In this document: positions 1 to 8,045 of the stretch, piece after piece
Layout: each line of letters opens with the position of its first letter
Position numbering within the stretch: the first letter of the stretch is position 1
DNA from: Pseudomonas graminis
GTDB lineage: Bacteria > Pseudomonadota > Gammaproteobacteria > Pseudomonadales > Pseudomonadaceae
Direction: 5' to 3'
Assembly: GCF_900111735.1 (NCBI RefSeq)
Contig: NZ_FOHW01000002.1
Location: 1-64,000 of the forward strand
DNA length: 64,000 bases
Translations under genes and position numbers: made by a program
The notes under the pieces: generated by a model
Seen by the model: only the letters and a program-made list of their open reading frames with translations
Database searches by the model: none
Told to the model about the DNA's origin: nothing

Positions 1-28
1 CAATACTAATTGCCCGTGAGGCTTGACC
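1..28 (+). rRNA. 3' end of 23S rRNA (partial)
   Basis: The first bases match the conserved 3' tail of Pseudomonas 23S rRNA (CAATACTAATTGCCCGTGAG then GCTTGACC). The rest of the gene lies left of the window. The exact end is estimated from the family pattern. A 5S gene follows about 150 bases downstream, as expected for a bacterial rRNA operon. Confidence 0.85.
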
Positions 29-175
29 ATATAACACCCAAGCAATCTGCAGAAAGACAGCAGGTTGCGGTGTGTGAAGACGCATGAAGACGAAAGTTTG
101 CGAACACACAAGCTGTACCTTGATCACATACCCGATTTGCTGAAGCGTTCGAGAGAACGACTCAGTACCCGAATT

Positions 176-292
176 TCTTGACGACCATAGAGCGTTGGAA
201 CCACCTGATCCCATCCCGAACTCAGCAGTGAAACGATGCATCGCCGATGGTAGTGTGGGGTTTCCCCATGTGAGAGTAGGTCATCGTCAAGA
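176..292 (+). rRNA. rrf: 5S ribosomal RNA
   Basis: The stretch carries the 5S hallmarks: complementary ends (CTTGACGA at the start and TCGTCAAG at the end), the CCGAACTCAG block and the GATGGTAGTGTGGGG block. It is about 117 bases long, the usual size. It is the last gene of the rRNA operon and is followed directly by a strong terminator. Confidence 0.97.
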
Positions 293-300
293 TTAAATTC

Positions 301-340
301 CAAAACCCCATCTGCGAAAGCAGATGGGGTTTTGTTTTTG
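301..340 (+). terminator. rRNA operon terminator
   Basis: A near-perfect hairpin AAAACCCCATCTGC / GCAGATGGGGTTTT with a GAAA loop is followed by a run of T. It lies nine bases after 5S, so it ends the rRNA operon. Confidence 0.93.
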
Positions 341-402
341 TGCTCGAAAAGTTCCTGGCCCCGCCAACCGCCAACCGCCAACCGCCGCCAATCAGCGCCC
401 AC

Positions 403-434
403 AAAAAAGCCCCTCATCGCTGCGAGGCTTTTTG
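403..434 (-). terminator. terminator of the mksFEB operon
   Basis: Read on the minus strand, AAAAAGCCTC pairs with GAGGGGCTTTTTT around a short loop, 17 bases after the mksB stop. T-runs on both sides suggest it may work in both directions and insulate the operon from the rRNA genes. No further gene follows mksB in this operon. Confidence 0.85.
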
Positions 435-450
435 CTTTCGAGTGGTTTAA

Positions 451-3285
451 TTACTCGCTAAGGGTTTCAACTGCTTGGGCTACGTTTACCGAAGCTGCCT
501 CATCACGACGCTGAATGTACTTCCAGTCTGCCTCGTCGATATAGATCCCGGCAGGGCCGCTGCCGCCTTCCAGGTCAATGGCCACATGTGCCGACACTTG
601 TGGCTTAACGCTCGCCAGAATCGGTACAAAGCCCAGCTGCAAACTTGTCTCCAGCAGCGCGGCCTGGTTTCTTTCATCAATGTCAGCGGCTTCGTCGAGG
701 TAGTAGGGCAGACGAATCCGTCCGGCCTGCTCACGATCCATAAGGTGCAGCAAGAGGTACATGTTGGTCAGTGCCTTAATGGTCATGGTCGTCCCGTTGG
801 ACGCCGCCCCATCAATGTCGGTGTGGATAACCGGCTGGCTGTTGACTTTGGTGATCTCGAACGCGAGCTCGAACAAGTCTTTAAGACCGAGCTGGTTGTG
901 GTTAGCCGCAACCAGGCGTGCCAGATACTCCTTGGCTTCTTCGTTCTTGTTGTCCTGCTCGGCGCTCTGGCTCAGATCAAACACCGACAGTGTCTCGCCC
1001 TCTTCGTACTGACCGGCGCTGTGGATGATCTGGTCGATGTGCTTGAGCGCTTCCTTGTTCGGCGCGAGGACAATGCGGAAGCTCTCCAGGTTGGACACCT
1101 GCCGGCGGTTAATCTCTCGGTTGAACAAAGCCAGTTGGTGTTCGAGGCTGTCGTAGTCGCTGCGGATGTTGCGTAGCGTCCGCGCGATGTCGGTCACAGC
1201 AGCCCGCCGCGCCTTGCCCAAAGTAAGCGCTTCATCAGTACGGTGCGCGTACGCGTTGATCAGCAACTGCAGACGCCGCTCCATGTCGTCTTCGCTGTCA
1301 AACTTCGCAACGCCTTTCAAACGTACTTGCGCGTACAGCGCTTCGATCTGACCATCGCAGCGCAAGAGTCCCTGCCAGCTGTCCTGATAATCATTGAGCA
1401 GCGGCAGCAGGTTCTCCAGTGAGTCGTCGACCGGCTCCATGAACGGTGTGCCAAATGGCAGATCGGCGGGGAGCAGCTGACGACGACGCAGTGCGTCATC
1501 CAATGTGCGTTGCTTGGATTCGAGATCACCGATCTGACGACCGATCAGCTGCAGCTTGGCTGAAAGCTGTTGAACGCGCTCGGTGAACGCATCACTGGCC
1601 CGTTTGAGTTCGTCTTGCGCCGCTTCCATCTGAGCCAACTGCTCAAGCTTCTCGCCCTCTTCGGCGCTCAATGTTTGAGCGCGGCGGAAGTCCTCGAGCG
1701 CCTTCTGCGCATCCAGCACCTGTTGGTACAACGCTTCCGTCTGGGTCTTGCTGGCCGCGCGGTCAGCTGCGACGGCTTGTTGCGTCTTCAGTTGCTTGAG
1801 CTCTTTCTCCAAGCGCTCCTTCTGATCACGCAGCGCGGCGCGATCGGCCAGCGCTTGCAGGGCAGGGGGCTCGATGTTCGACAGATTGACCGTCAGGCCG
1901 GGCACTTCGAAGCGCTCGCCTTTGAACCCGTCGAGAATCGCTTCGAGGGATTTGACCCACGCATCGCCATCATCCAGCGCGATGCCTTGCTCACCCAGTG
2001 GCAGGCTGAATAGCGCGCTGTTGAACAGGCGCATCAGACGCTCTACATCAGGCTGCGAGAACTCTTCGCGCAGGCGGGCATAGCTGTTGTTGTCCGCATG
2101 ATCGAGCTGTTGTTTCACTGATTTCAGGCGTTTTTCCAGATCGCGCAGGCGCTCATCCAGATCCTCGGCGCTGAATTGGCGCGACTGCGCAAGCGCGCCG
2201 GCCAGCTCATCATGGGCATCCTTGGCAGCCAGTAGCTGCTGTTCCAGAACTCTTACGTCGTCGACCAGCGCAAAGCGGTTCTTCAGGACTGCCAGTTCGC
2301 CGATCCAGCGCTGGATGTTGCTGATCTCGCGCTCCAGGCGCATCAATTCTTGCGTGCCGCCACGCTGATCGTTCTGCAGCGAATCCTGTTCGTTACGGTA
2401 GTGCTCGCTCTGAATGACCAGCTCTTCTTTGCGCGCATTGGAATAGTCCTGCCATGTGCCCAGCAACGAGTCGAGCAACGGCGACAGGCGATGCAGCTTG
2501 CCGCGCAGGATGTCGCGCTGTCTGACGCCGTTGGCCAGTGCTTCGACCAGCGGGCCGGCGAGGACCAGTGCGTTGTAGTCCTGCTCCATGCGTCGTACAT
2601 CGCGGAAGGCTTCTTCACATGCGGCGATGTAATCGACGCTGCCGGAACGCAGGCTGTGTTCGAATGCGTCGAGAAACAGCTGCTTCAATTTGGCAGCGGT
2701 GATCTCGCGCATGTGCAGCAGGTTGATGAACAGCGCGCGGAAGGTCTTCAGGCTCTGTTCACTGGTCGAGCGCAGGGGAATCAGCGTCAGGTCCAGCGGA
2801 ATCGACGTGTGGCCACCGACGAGCAAGCGGCGCAGTTCATCGGGCTTCAGCTCATAGGCTTTCAGGCCCTGGCTTTCCAGATTGGCAAACAGCTCCTTCT
2901 GGCGCAGGCAGGTGTCGTTCTTCTGGTAGTGAGCCAGGTCCAGCTTGCCGGCATAGGCGAAGAACTGGTGACCGAAACCGCCGCCCGGGCCGCGACCGAC
3001 CACGCCAATGACATGGGGGCCGTGGGGCAGGGAGACTTCGACGAGGATGTAGCTGGTGTCGGAAGCGAAATAGAAGCGGCGCGATTGATCAAGGCTGTAT
3101 TTGCCGAAGCTCATGTCTGACATGCGCGCCAGAATCGGGAACTGCAGAGCGTTGATCGACGCACTCTTGCCCAGGTTATTCGCACCATAGACCGAGAGCG
3201 GATGCTCCAGTGGAAACAACCCGAGGCTGTAACCGGCCGTGTTCAGCAGCGCGAAGCGGCGTATGCCGTAGCGTTCCTGGCTCAT
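451..3285 (-). CDS. mksB: MksB, SMC-like ATPase of the MksBEF condensin
   Basis: This 944-residue protein is the motor subunit of the MukBEF-like condensin that organises chromosomes in Pseudomonas. An ATPase head half is at the N-terminus with Walker A GANNLGKS at residues 34-41. A long Glu/Gln/Lys/Arg-rich coiled-coil region follows (about 250-780, with a hinge probably near the middle). The second head half carries a Walker B-like segment YYLDEAADID near residue 870. The length fits MksB rather than the roughly 1480-residue MukB. The start ATG overlaps the mksE stop by four bases, so translation is coupled. Order F-E-B matches mukFEB. No MksG/JetD nuclease gene follows, so this is the chromosome-organising type rather than a Wadjet-type plasmid defence locus. 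Confidence 0.93.
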   Translation of the reverse strand: MSQERYGIRRFALLNTAGYSLGLFPLEHPLSVYGANNLGKSASINALQFPILARMSDMSFGKYSLDQSRRFYFASDTSYILVEVSLPHGPHVIGVVGRGPGGGFGHQFFAYAGKLDLAHYQKNDTCLRQKELFANLESQGLKAYELKPDELRRLLVGGHTSIPLDLTLIPLRSTSEQSLKTFRALFINLLHMREITAAKLKQLFLDAFEHSLRSGSVDYIAACEEAFRDVRRMEQDYNALVLAGPLVEALANGVRQRDILRGKLHRLSPLLDSLLGTWQDYSNARKEELVIQSEHYRNEQDSLQNDQRGGTQELMRLEREISNIQRWIGELAVLKNRFALVDDVRVLEQQLLAAKDAHDELAGALAQSRQFSAEDLDERLRDLEKRLKSVKQQLDHADNNSYARLREEFSQPDVERLMRLFNSALFSLPLGEQGIALDDGDAWVKSLEAILDGFKGERFEVPGLTVNLSNIEPPALQALADRAALRDQKERLEKELKQLKTQQAVAADRAASKTQTEALYQQVLDAQKALEDFRRAQTLSAEEGEKLEQLAQMEAAQDELKRASDAFTERVQQLSAKLQLIGRQIGDLESKQRTLDDALRRRQLLPADLPFGTPFMEPVDDSLENLLPLLNDYQDSWQGLLRCDGQIEALYAQVRLKGVAKFDSEDDMERRLQLLINAYAHRTDEALTLGKARRAAVTDIARTLRNIRSDYDSLEHQLALFNREINRRQVSNLESFRIVLAPNKEALKHIDQIIHSAGQYEEGETLSVFDLSQSAEQDNKNEEAKEYLARLVAANHNQLGLKDLFELAFEITKVNSQPVIHTDIDGAASNGTTMTIKALTNMYLLLHLMDREQAGRIRLPYYLDEAADIDERNQAALLETSLQLGFVPILASVKPQVSAHVAIDLEGGSGPAGIYIDEADWKYIQRRDEAASVNVAQAVETLSE

Positions 3286-3989
3286 GCGTCATGCTCCTGT
3301 TCTTCAGCGATCGCCCGGGCTAGCGCTTGCTCTTCGGTTTCTGCGGATTCATCGAATTTGGTGAGGTCCAGCGGATCGTCGGTTTCCAGCAGTCGCTCAT
3401 CGCTGTCTTCGTCGATCAACACCGGGGCCGGTAACGGCAGGGCGCTATGCAGGCTGGCGGCCAGATCACGGTCTTGTTGCACGGACAGGCAGACGTCGAG
3501 GAAGCGATGCATGGGCGGCAGGAACCGATAGATGCCCACTTCTTCTGCAGCGAATCCCAGCTGGGTCATGCGCCGCATGATTTTTTCTTCCAGCTCTTCC
3601 TGGGTCTGTACTTCAGCTTGCAGGAACAGATCGCGGTACTTTTCCAGCAGCGAGGGCAATTCGTCACGGCCCAGGCTACCGCCATCCAGCACGGCAACCG
3701 GGTCGCGGCCCTGGTCGGCCAGGTGCTCGACGAGGATGAATGTGAAAAGCGCCAGACGTTGGGCCGTCTTGTTGACCTGCGCGGCCGCCAGATCAGGCAC
3801 GAAATAGTAGAACCCACGTGTGTCGCAGACCAGTTCGAAGCCCAGCGCCTTGAACAGGCCGCGGTACTGGTCCTGAAGATTCGACAGTTGTGCGTACAGC
3901 TCGGGGTCGCGGCGGCTGACGTGGTAGCCCTTGAATAGCTCGCGGAAGATCGGCGCCAGCTGGGTCATTTCGGATAGATCAAGATGCAT
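3282..3989 (-). CDS. mksE: MksE, condensin accessory subunit
   Basis: A 235-residue protein between mksF and mksB. Like MukE it should be a winged-helix (KITE-type) subunit that binds the kleisin MksF and regulates its contact with the MksB heads. The N-terminal 150 residues look globular; the last 70 are acidic and probably disordered (runs such as IDEDSDERLLETDD). It overlaps mksF by 11 bases and mksB by 4, a tight coupled operon. The identity rests on gene order, size and remembered family resemblance rather than on a catalytic motif. Confidence 0.88.
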   Translation of the reverse strand: MHLDLSEMTQLAPIFRELFKGYHVSRRDPELYAQLSNLQDQYRGLFKALGFELVCDTRGFYYFVPDLAAAQVNKTAQRLALFTFILVEHLADQGRDPVAVLDGGSLGRDELPSLLEKYRDLFLQAEVQTQEELEEKIMRRMTQLGFAAEEVGIYRFLPPMHRFLDVCLSVQQDRDLAASLHSALPLPAPVLIDEDSDERLLETDDPLDLTKFDESAETEEQALARAIAEEQEHDA

Positions 3990-5301
3990 GGGCGGTGCCC
4001 TCGGAATTCTCTGTGGTGGCGTCTTTGCTCGAGAGCAGTGCGAAGGAGCGCAGGCTGACGCGGTGCTCCTGTGTCAGGTATTCGCGGCGCTCAAGGCGCT
4101 CGCGCGTGAAGCGTTTGTCCCGCGACAGGCGCGAAAACCAGTACAGCAATTCGTCGGTCGCGCCGGTGGGCTCCTGCTCCAGCAGCCAGACCATCAGATC
4201 CGGCATCGGCAGGGCGTCTTCGCAGCGCTCGACCATCTCTTTGACCGTACGCGGCGCGCGAGGCGGCTCGCCCTTGCGGGTGATGTTGGCCTTGGGGAAG
4301 TGCGCGGGCTTAGGCTCGAAGCGCGCCAGCGCATATACGTACGCTTCAACCTGATTGGCACTGCCGAGGAACGTACTTTGCGGACGGGTGAACATCGGCA
4401 TAGCCGCTTGCGGCACCGCGTCGATCCCCCGCCGACGAATCGCCGACAGCGCCAGCGCTGCGCCCCGGGTCACGGCATTGTGGCGACGCGCTTCTTCACG
4501 CAGCGGCAGCAGCAATTCACGCGCATGACGCAGGGTCAGTTGCGCGCTGGTCTGCATTTCCAGAATCCGCGCGTGGGTACGCAGCAGCATGTCGTCGTCG
4601 ACCAGATGACCGAGACGCTGCTGGTCGGTGAGCATGCGAAGCAGCACGTTCTCTACCTTGCGTACGCCCTGTTCGAAGGCGCCATCAGCGTTCACCAGCT
4701 GGATCATCGGCTCGACGTATTCATCCCAAGTCGCCAGTACTTCCGCGTAACGCTGACGCAGCGGAATCTGTCGATCACTGGTCTTGGCGCGTTCTGCCAC
4801 GGCCACCAGCGCCTGCTCATCGTTGGCGAGCTTCTTTAGTACATCGCGCACGCGCATGTCGAGCAGGCGCAGTTGCCGCGCCAGGTCATTGGCGTCGCGG
4901 GCGTCGAAAGCTTCCTGTATGTAGCCAGCCAGCCGTTCGAGGTGGCGCAGGTACGCTTCGATTTCCAGGCACAAGCCCAGCCGATGCTCGCGGCGCAGGT
5001 ACGAGAGGAAATCGTGGATCTGCGCATTCAGCTCGAAACGGTTCGGGCTTTTCGCCACCGGGACCAGAATGTCGAGCCGAATCCAGACGTCCAGCAGAGT
5101 GGTGATGTCCTGGGGCGTGCTCTCCAATTGCTGGGCCGCCAGCTGCAAGCGCAGTTCGCTCAGGCTCAGAGTGCCTTGGTCGAAGTGCTCGCAGAGTGGC
5201 TCGAGAAGCGCCCAGTGTTCGGCAAGGGCGCGCAGGACGCGCTTAGGTTCGATCATCGGATGGTCGCTGACTGGCAAATAAAAGCGGCGATTGTACTGCA
5301 T
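3979..5301 (-). CDS. mksF: MksF, kleisin subunit of condensin
   Basis: A 440-residue, strongly helical protein and first gene of the mks operon. MukF/MksF kleisins bridge the two ATPase heads and bind MksE. The N-terminal part looks like a winged-helix dimerisation domain, followed by helical bundles and a C-terminal winged-helix region. The start is uncertain: the first ATG at 5301 gives MQYNRRF, while an ATG 45 bases downstream (5256) gives MIEPKRVLRALAEHW, the start I recall for relatives. Neither has a clear ribosome binding site. The gene is divergent from holD across a 100-base intergenic region. Confidence 0.88.
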   Translation of the reverse strand: MQYNRRFYLPVSDHPMIEPKRVLRALAEHWALLEPLCEHFDQGTLSLSELRLQLAAQQLESTPQDITTLLDVWIRLDILVPVAKSPNRFELNAQIHDFLSYLRREHRLGLCLEIEAYLRHLERLAGYIQEAFDARDANDLARQLRLLDMRVRDVLKKLANDEQALVAVAERAKTSDRQIPLRQRYAEVLATWDEYVEPMIQLVNADGAFEQGVRKVENVLLRMLTDQQRLGHLVDDDMLLRTHARILEMQTSAQLTLRHARELLLPLREEARRHNAVTRGAALALSAIRRRGIDAVPQAAMPMFTRPQSTFLGSANQVEAYVYALARFEPKPAHFPKANITRKGEPPRAPRTVKEMVERCEDALPMPDLMVWLLEQEPTGATDELLYWFSRLSRDKRFTRERLERREYLTQEHRVSLRSFALLSSKDATTENSEGTAHAS

Positions 5302-5400
5302 CGCCGGGCTCGTTTTTCACCCTCAGTCGATCAACAGCGGCGGGAAGCAGTGAAGGCCTGTAGAATCTCCCGCCTGACTTTATCCACAGGTAGCTGACCT

Positions 5401-6207
5401 TTGCTCAACGAGCCTCGCCGTCGCGCTTATCTGACCGCCATGCAGGTGGTCAGCTGGCTGCCGCGCACTGAATTGCCTTTCGCCGCGCCGTCGCGCCCCG
5501 AGCTGCTTGCGCCCGTGCCGCAGGTAGTGGATGCGCCCGCGCCGGTTATTCAGGCGGATGCGCCACGCGCGCCGGAACGCGACTCGCCACCCGCTGCCCC
5601 CACGCTTGTTGCGCGTACAGTCGAGCGGCCGAAGATCGATATACCCCGACCATCCAGTGCGCCCAAGCCAAAAGTCGTGCAGGAAGAAGAACCTGCGCCG
5701 GCCGTGGTGAAAGCGCCGGTTGTCCCGCCTCCACGTTTTGCCCTTCAGCTGTTGCGCGCCGGGAGCTGCCTGCTGCTTGTAGAGCTGGTGACCGGCGAGC
5801 CGTTTCAGAGCCGCGACCCTTCCTATCTGTTGCTCAAAGACATGCTGCGCGCCGCCGGTTTGCCGGACAGCCCTCAGATCATCGGTGAGCCTGTGCGCTG
5901 GCCGCTATTGGTGCGCGGGCAAATGGATCAAGGGCCGGAAGCCGCGCGGGATTTCGTCCAGGGCTTTCTTTATGCACGCGTCGAAGAACAACCCTGCGCC
6001 TGCCTGTGGCTGATCGGACTTCCGGCGCTGCGGTTTGCGGCTGAAACGGATGCTGAATCTTTCAATCTCGAACTCCAGGTCGACGGCCTGGGCTTGGCCT
6101 GGGCGCTGCCGGGTCTGGAATTGTTGATGGACGAGCCGCAGCGCAAGGCCGAAGTGTGGCGCTCCATGCGTCAGTTGATGGGCCGTTGGAAGACCGTAGA
6201 TGAATGA
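5401..6207 (+). CDS. holD: DNA polymerase III psi subunit (HolD-like)
   Basis: The 268-residue product is probably psi, which links the clamp loader to chi and single-strand-binding protein. Support: it lies directly before rimI, the same holD-rimI pairing as E. coli. Its N-terminus RRRAYLTAMQVVSWLPR resembles the psi N-terminal helix that binds chi. The last 150 residues follow the psi pattern, ending in an AEVWRSMRQLMGRW helix. Residues 35-110 are a Pro/Ala/Val-rich linker that doubles the E. coli length and can make automated annotation call it TonB-like. The start is TTG at 5401; starting at the ATG at 5440 would remove the conserved helix. A TGTAGAAT extended -10 lies at 5359-5366. Confidence 0.75.
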   Translation: MLNEPRRRAYLTAMQVVSWLPRTELPFAAPSRPELLAPVPQVVDAPAPVIQADAPRAPERDSPPAAPTLVARTVERPKIDIPRPSSAPKPKVVQEEEPAPAVVKAPVVPPPRFALQLLRAGSCLLLVELVTGEPFQSRDPSYLLLKDMLRAAGLPDSPQIIGEPVRWPLLVRGQMDQGPEAARDFVQGFLYARVEEQPCACLWLIGLPALRFAAETDAESFNLELQVDGLGLAWALPGLELLMDEPQRKAEVWRSMRQLMGRWKTVDE

Positions 6208-6652
6208 CGCAGTAACGTTTCGCCGCATGACTGAAGCTGACCTTGATGCCGTCCTGAAGATCGAATATGCCGCGTTCAGCCATCCCTGGACGCGGGGCAT
6301 TTACCTCGATGCGCTGAAGTCATACGAAGTCTGGCTGATGTTCGAAGGCAGTCAGCAAGTAGGGCACGGTGTGATCAACGTGATCATTGATGAGGCGCAC
6401 TTGCTCAACATTACGGTCAAGCCAGAGAGCCAGGGACGTGGGTTGGGGCTGGTGCTGCTTGAGCACCTGATGAAGCGCGCCTACGAAATAAATGGCCGGG
6501 AATGTTTTCTTGAGCTGCGAGACAGCAACCGGTCGGCGTATCGCTTATATGAGCGCTATGGCTTCAACGAAATAGGCCGACGTCGGGATTACTACCCAGC
6601 AGTGGGCGGGCGTGAGGACGCGGTCGTCATGGCCTGTACGCTGTTCGAATAA
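6200..6652 (+). CDS. rimI: RimI, ribosomal protein S18 N-acetyltransferase
   Basis: A 150-residue GNAT-fold acetyltransferase that transfers acetyl from acetyl-CoA to the N-terminal alanine of ribosomal protein S18. The acetyl-CoA binding motif is seen as VKPESQGRGLGLVLLEHLM (about residues 73-91), followed by the family pattern LELRDSNRSAYRLYERYGF. Its ATG overlaps the end of holD by eight bases, so the two genes are translationally coupled. Confidence 0.95.
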   Translation: MNDAVTFRRMTEADLDAVLKIEYAAFSHPWTRGIYLDALKSYEVWLMFEGSQQVGHGVINVIIDEAHLLNITVKPESQGRGLGLVLLEHLMKRAYEINGRECFLELRDSNRSAYRLYERYGFNEIGRRRDYYPAVGGREDAVVMACTLFE

Positions 6653-6665
6653 ATCAGAGGCCGTC

Positions 6666-6691
6666 GTGGGGCGAACCAGGTTCGCTCCCAC
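6666..6691. repeat. short REP-like inverted repeat
   Basis: GTGGGGCGAACC is followed after one base by GGTTCGCTCCCAC, a near-perfect hairpin with one bulge. It sits between the convergent rimI and the acidic protein gene and resembles a single Pseudomonas REP unit. It may also serve as a transcription stop, though no T-run follows. Confidence 0.55.
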
Positions 6692-6708
6692 AACACTCAA
6701 GCCGCTGA

Positions 6709-7122
6709 TCAGACGCCAGGCTTGCCATCCAGCGGATCGAGAATAGCCATTTCTTCTTCATCCAGGCCATCGCCACCGCCGATGTCATCTTCATCGACAA
6801 TGCTCAGGTCCAGATCAGCCGGGCCATCTTCGCCGGCTTCACGGGGCGAGCGCGCGCCGTCTTCACGGATCAATGTTTCCGGGCTCATGTCGTCGTCGGT
6901 CGGGTTGTGATCTTCGGTAGAGGCACCGGTCAAACCGGCTTCACGTGCACGTTCATCAGGAATCAACGTGTCCAGCTCATCTTCAGGGATGACATCGCCA
7001 ATGCGCCCGCTCGGCTCATTGTTGTCGTTGAAGTTGAGCTCTTCCATTGATCCCATGCGGTCTTCGTTGTCATCGATGGGCTCAGGTTGAGTGGCATCGA
7101 ATGGACGGCGTGAATCGTTCAT
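6709..7122 (-). CDS. acidic hypothetical protein
   Basis: A 137-residue protein rich in Asp, Glu and Gly, with no hydrophobic core segment, signal peptide or recognised domain. It is probably disordered and very acidic (for example DEDDIGGGDGLDEEEMAILD at the C-terminus). It lies convergent to rimI and divergent from the carbonic anhydrase gene, the place where P. aeruginosa also has a hypothetical gene, so it is likely conserved within the genus. Function unknown. Confidence 0.8.
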   Translation of the reverse strand: MNDSRRPFDATQPEPIDDNEDRMGSMEELNFNDNNEPSGRIGDVIPEDELDTLIPDERAREAGLTGASTEDHNPTDDDMSPETLIREDGARSPREAGEDGPADLDLSIVDEDDIGGGDGLDEEEMAILDPLDGKPGV

Positions 7123-7282
7123 GGCAAATCCTCAGTAATGTCGGTCCTAATGGGTGGACCGGACGACATGGCGAAGATTCCATCCACTTCCTGATCGGTG
7201 CCGCCGATGGGGCGATCACCGCGCGTGACCTGAAGCGCCGAGACCCAGTCATAGCTGAGCATCATTTCCGAGGCATCAACGC

Positions 7283-7924
7283 ATGAACGAACTACAAGAC
7301 TTGATCGACAACAACGAACGTTGGGCTGCCGCCATCAAGGAAGAAGACCCCGAGTTCTTTGCCAAGCTGGCGCGCCAGCAGACGCCGGAATTCCTATGGA
7401 TCGGTTGTTCGGACGCCCGTGTACCCGCCAATGAAATCGTCGGCATGCTGCCGGGCGATCTGTTCGTGCACCGCAACGTGGCTAACGTAGTGCTGCACAC
7501 CGACCTTAATTGCCTGTCGGTGATTCAGTACGCCGTCGATGTGCTGAAGGTGAAACACATTCTCGTTACCGGTCACTACGGATGTGGCGGCGTGCGCGCT
7601 TCGATGCAGGATCGCCAGTTCGGCCTGATCGACGGCTGGTTGCGCACCATTCGCGACCTGTACTACGAAAACCGCGAGCTGCTGGCGAAACTGCCGACTG
7701 AAGAAGAACAGGTCGACCGGTTGTGCGAGCTGAACGTGATTCAGCAGGTCGCCAACGTTGGCCATACCAGCATTGTGCAAAACGCCTGGCATCGCGGGCA
7801 GAAGTTGTCCGTCCACGGCTGCATCTATGGCATCAAGGACGGGCGCTGGAAAAGTCTGAACGCGACCATCAGCGGCCCGGAGCAATTGCCGCCGCAGTAT
7901 CGGTTGCGTCCGCAGGGGGAGTGA
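7283..7924 (+). CDS. can: beta-class carbonic anhydrase
   Basis: This 213-residue enzyme hydrates CO2 to bicarbonate, supplying carboxylases and buffering pH. The zinc ligands are clear: Cys42 in GCSDARVP, His98 and Cys101 in GHYGCGGV, with the Asp44-Arg46 dyad that controls access to zinc. The length is typical for bacterial beta enzymes. It corresponds to the carbonic anhydrase next to rimI/holD in P. aeruginosa. The gene stands alone and is followed by a REPIN. Confidence 0.97.
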   Translation: MNELQDLIDNNERWAAAIKEEDPEFFAKLARQQTPEFLWIGCSDARVPANEIVGMLPGDLFVHRNVANVVLHTDLNCLSVIQYAVDVLKVKHILVTGHYGCGGVRASMQDRQFGLIDGWLRTIRDLYYENRELLAKLPTEEEQVDRLCELNVIQQVANVGHTSIVQNAWHRGQKLSVHGCIYGIKDGRWKSLNATISGPEQLPPQYRLRPQGE

Positions 7925-7950
7925 TCGAGTAGGGCAAGCGTCCATCAAGG

Positions 7951-8034
7951 TGTAGGAGTGAGCTTGCTCGCGATAGCGTCAGTCCAGTCACATCTGTGTG
8001 CGCTGAGGACATCGCGAGCAAGCTCACTCCTACA
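7951..8034. repeat. REPIN, type A/A
   Basis: Two inverted REP units, TGTAGGAGTGAGCTTGCTCG and its reverse complement, enclose about 35 bases. This is the standard non-autonomous REP doublet of Pseudomonas. Both arms carry the AGTGAGCTTGCTC variant. It lies between the convergent carbonic anhydrase gene and the gene at 8046. Confidence 0.92.
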
Positions 8035-8045
8035 GGATCGATGCG

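Noticed and set aside
361..390. short tandem CCGCCAA repeat
   Set aside because: Only four copies of seven bases between two terminators; likely a chance low-complexity run.
451..5301. Wadjet-type plasmid defence locus
   Set aside because: The nuclease gene is absent and the operon is closed by a terminator right after mksB.
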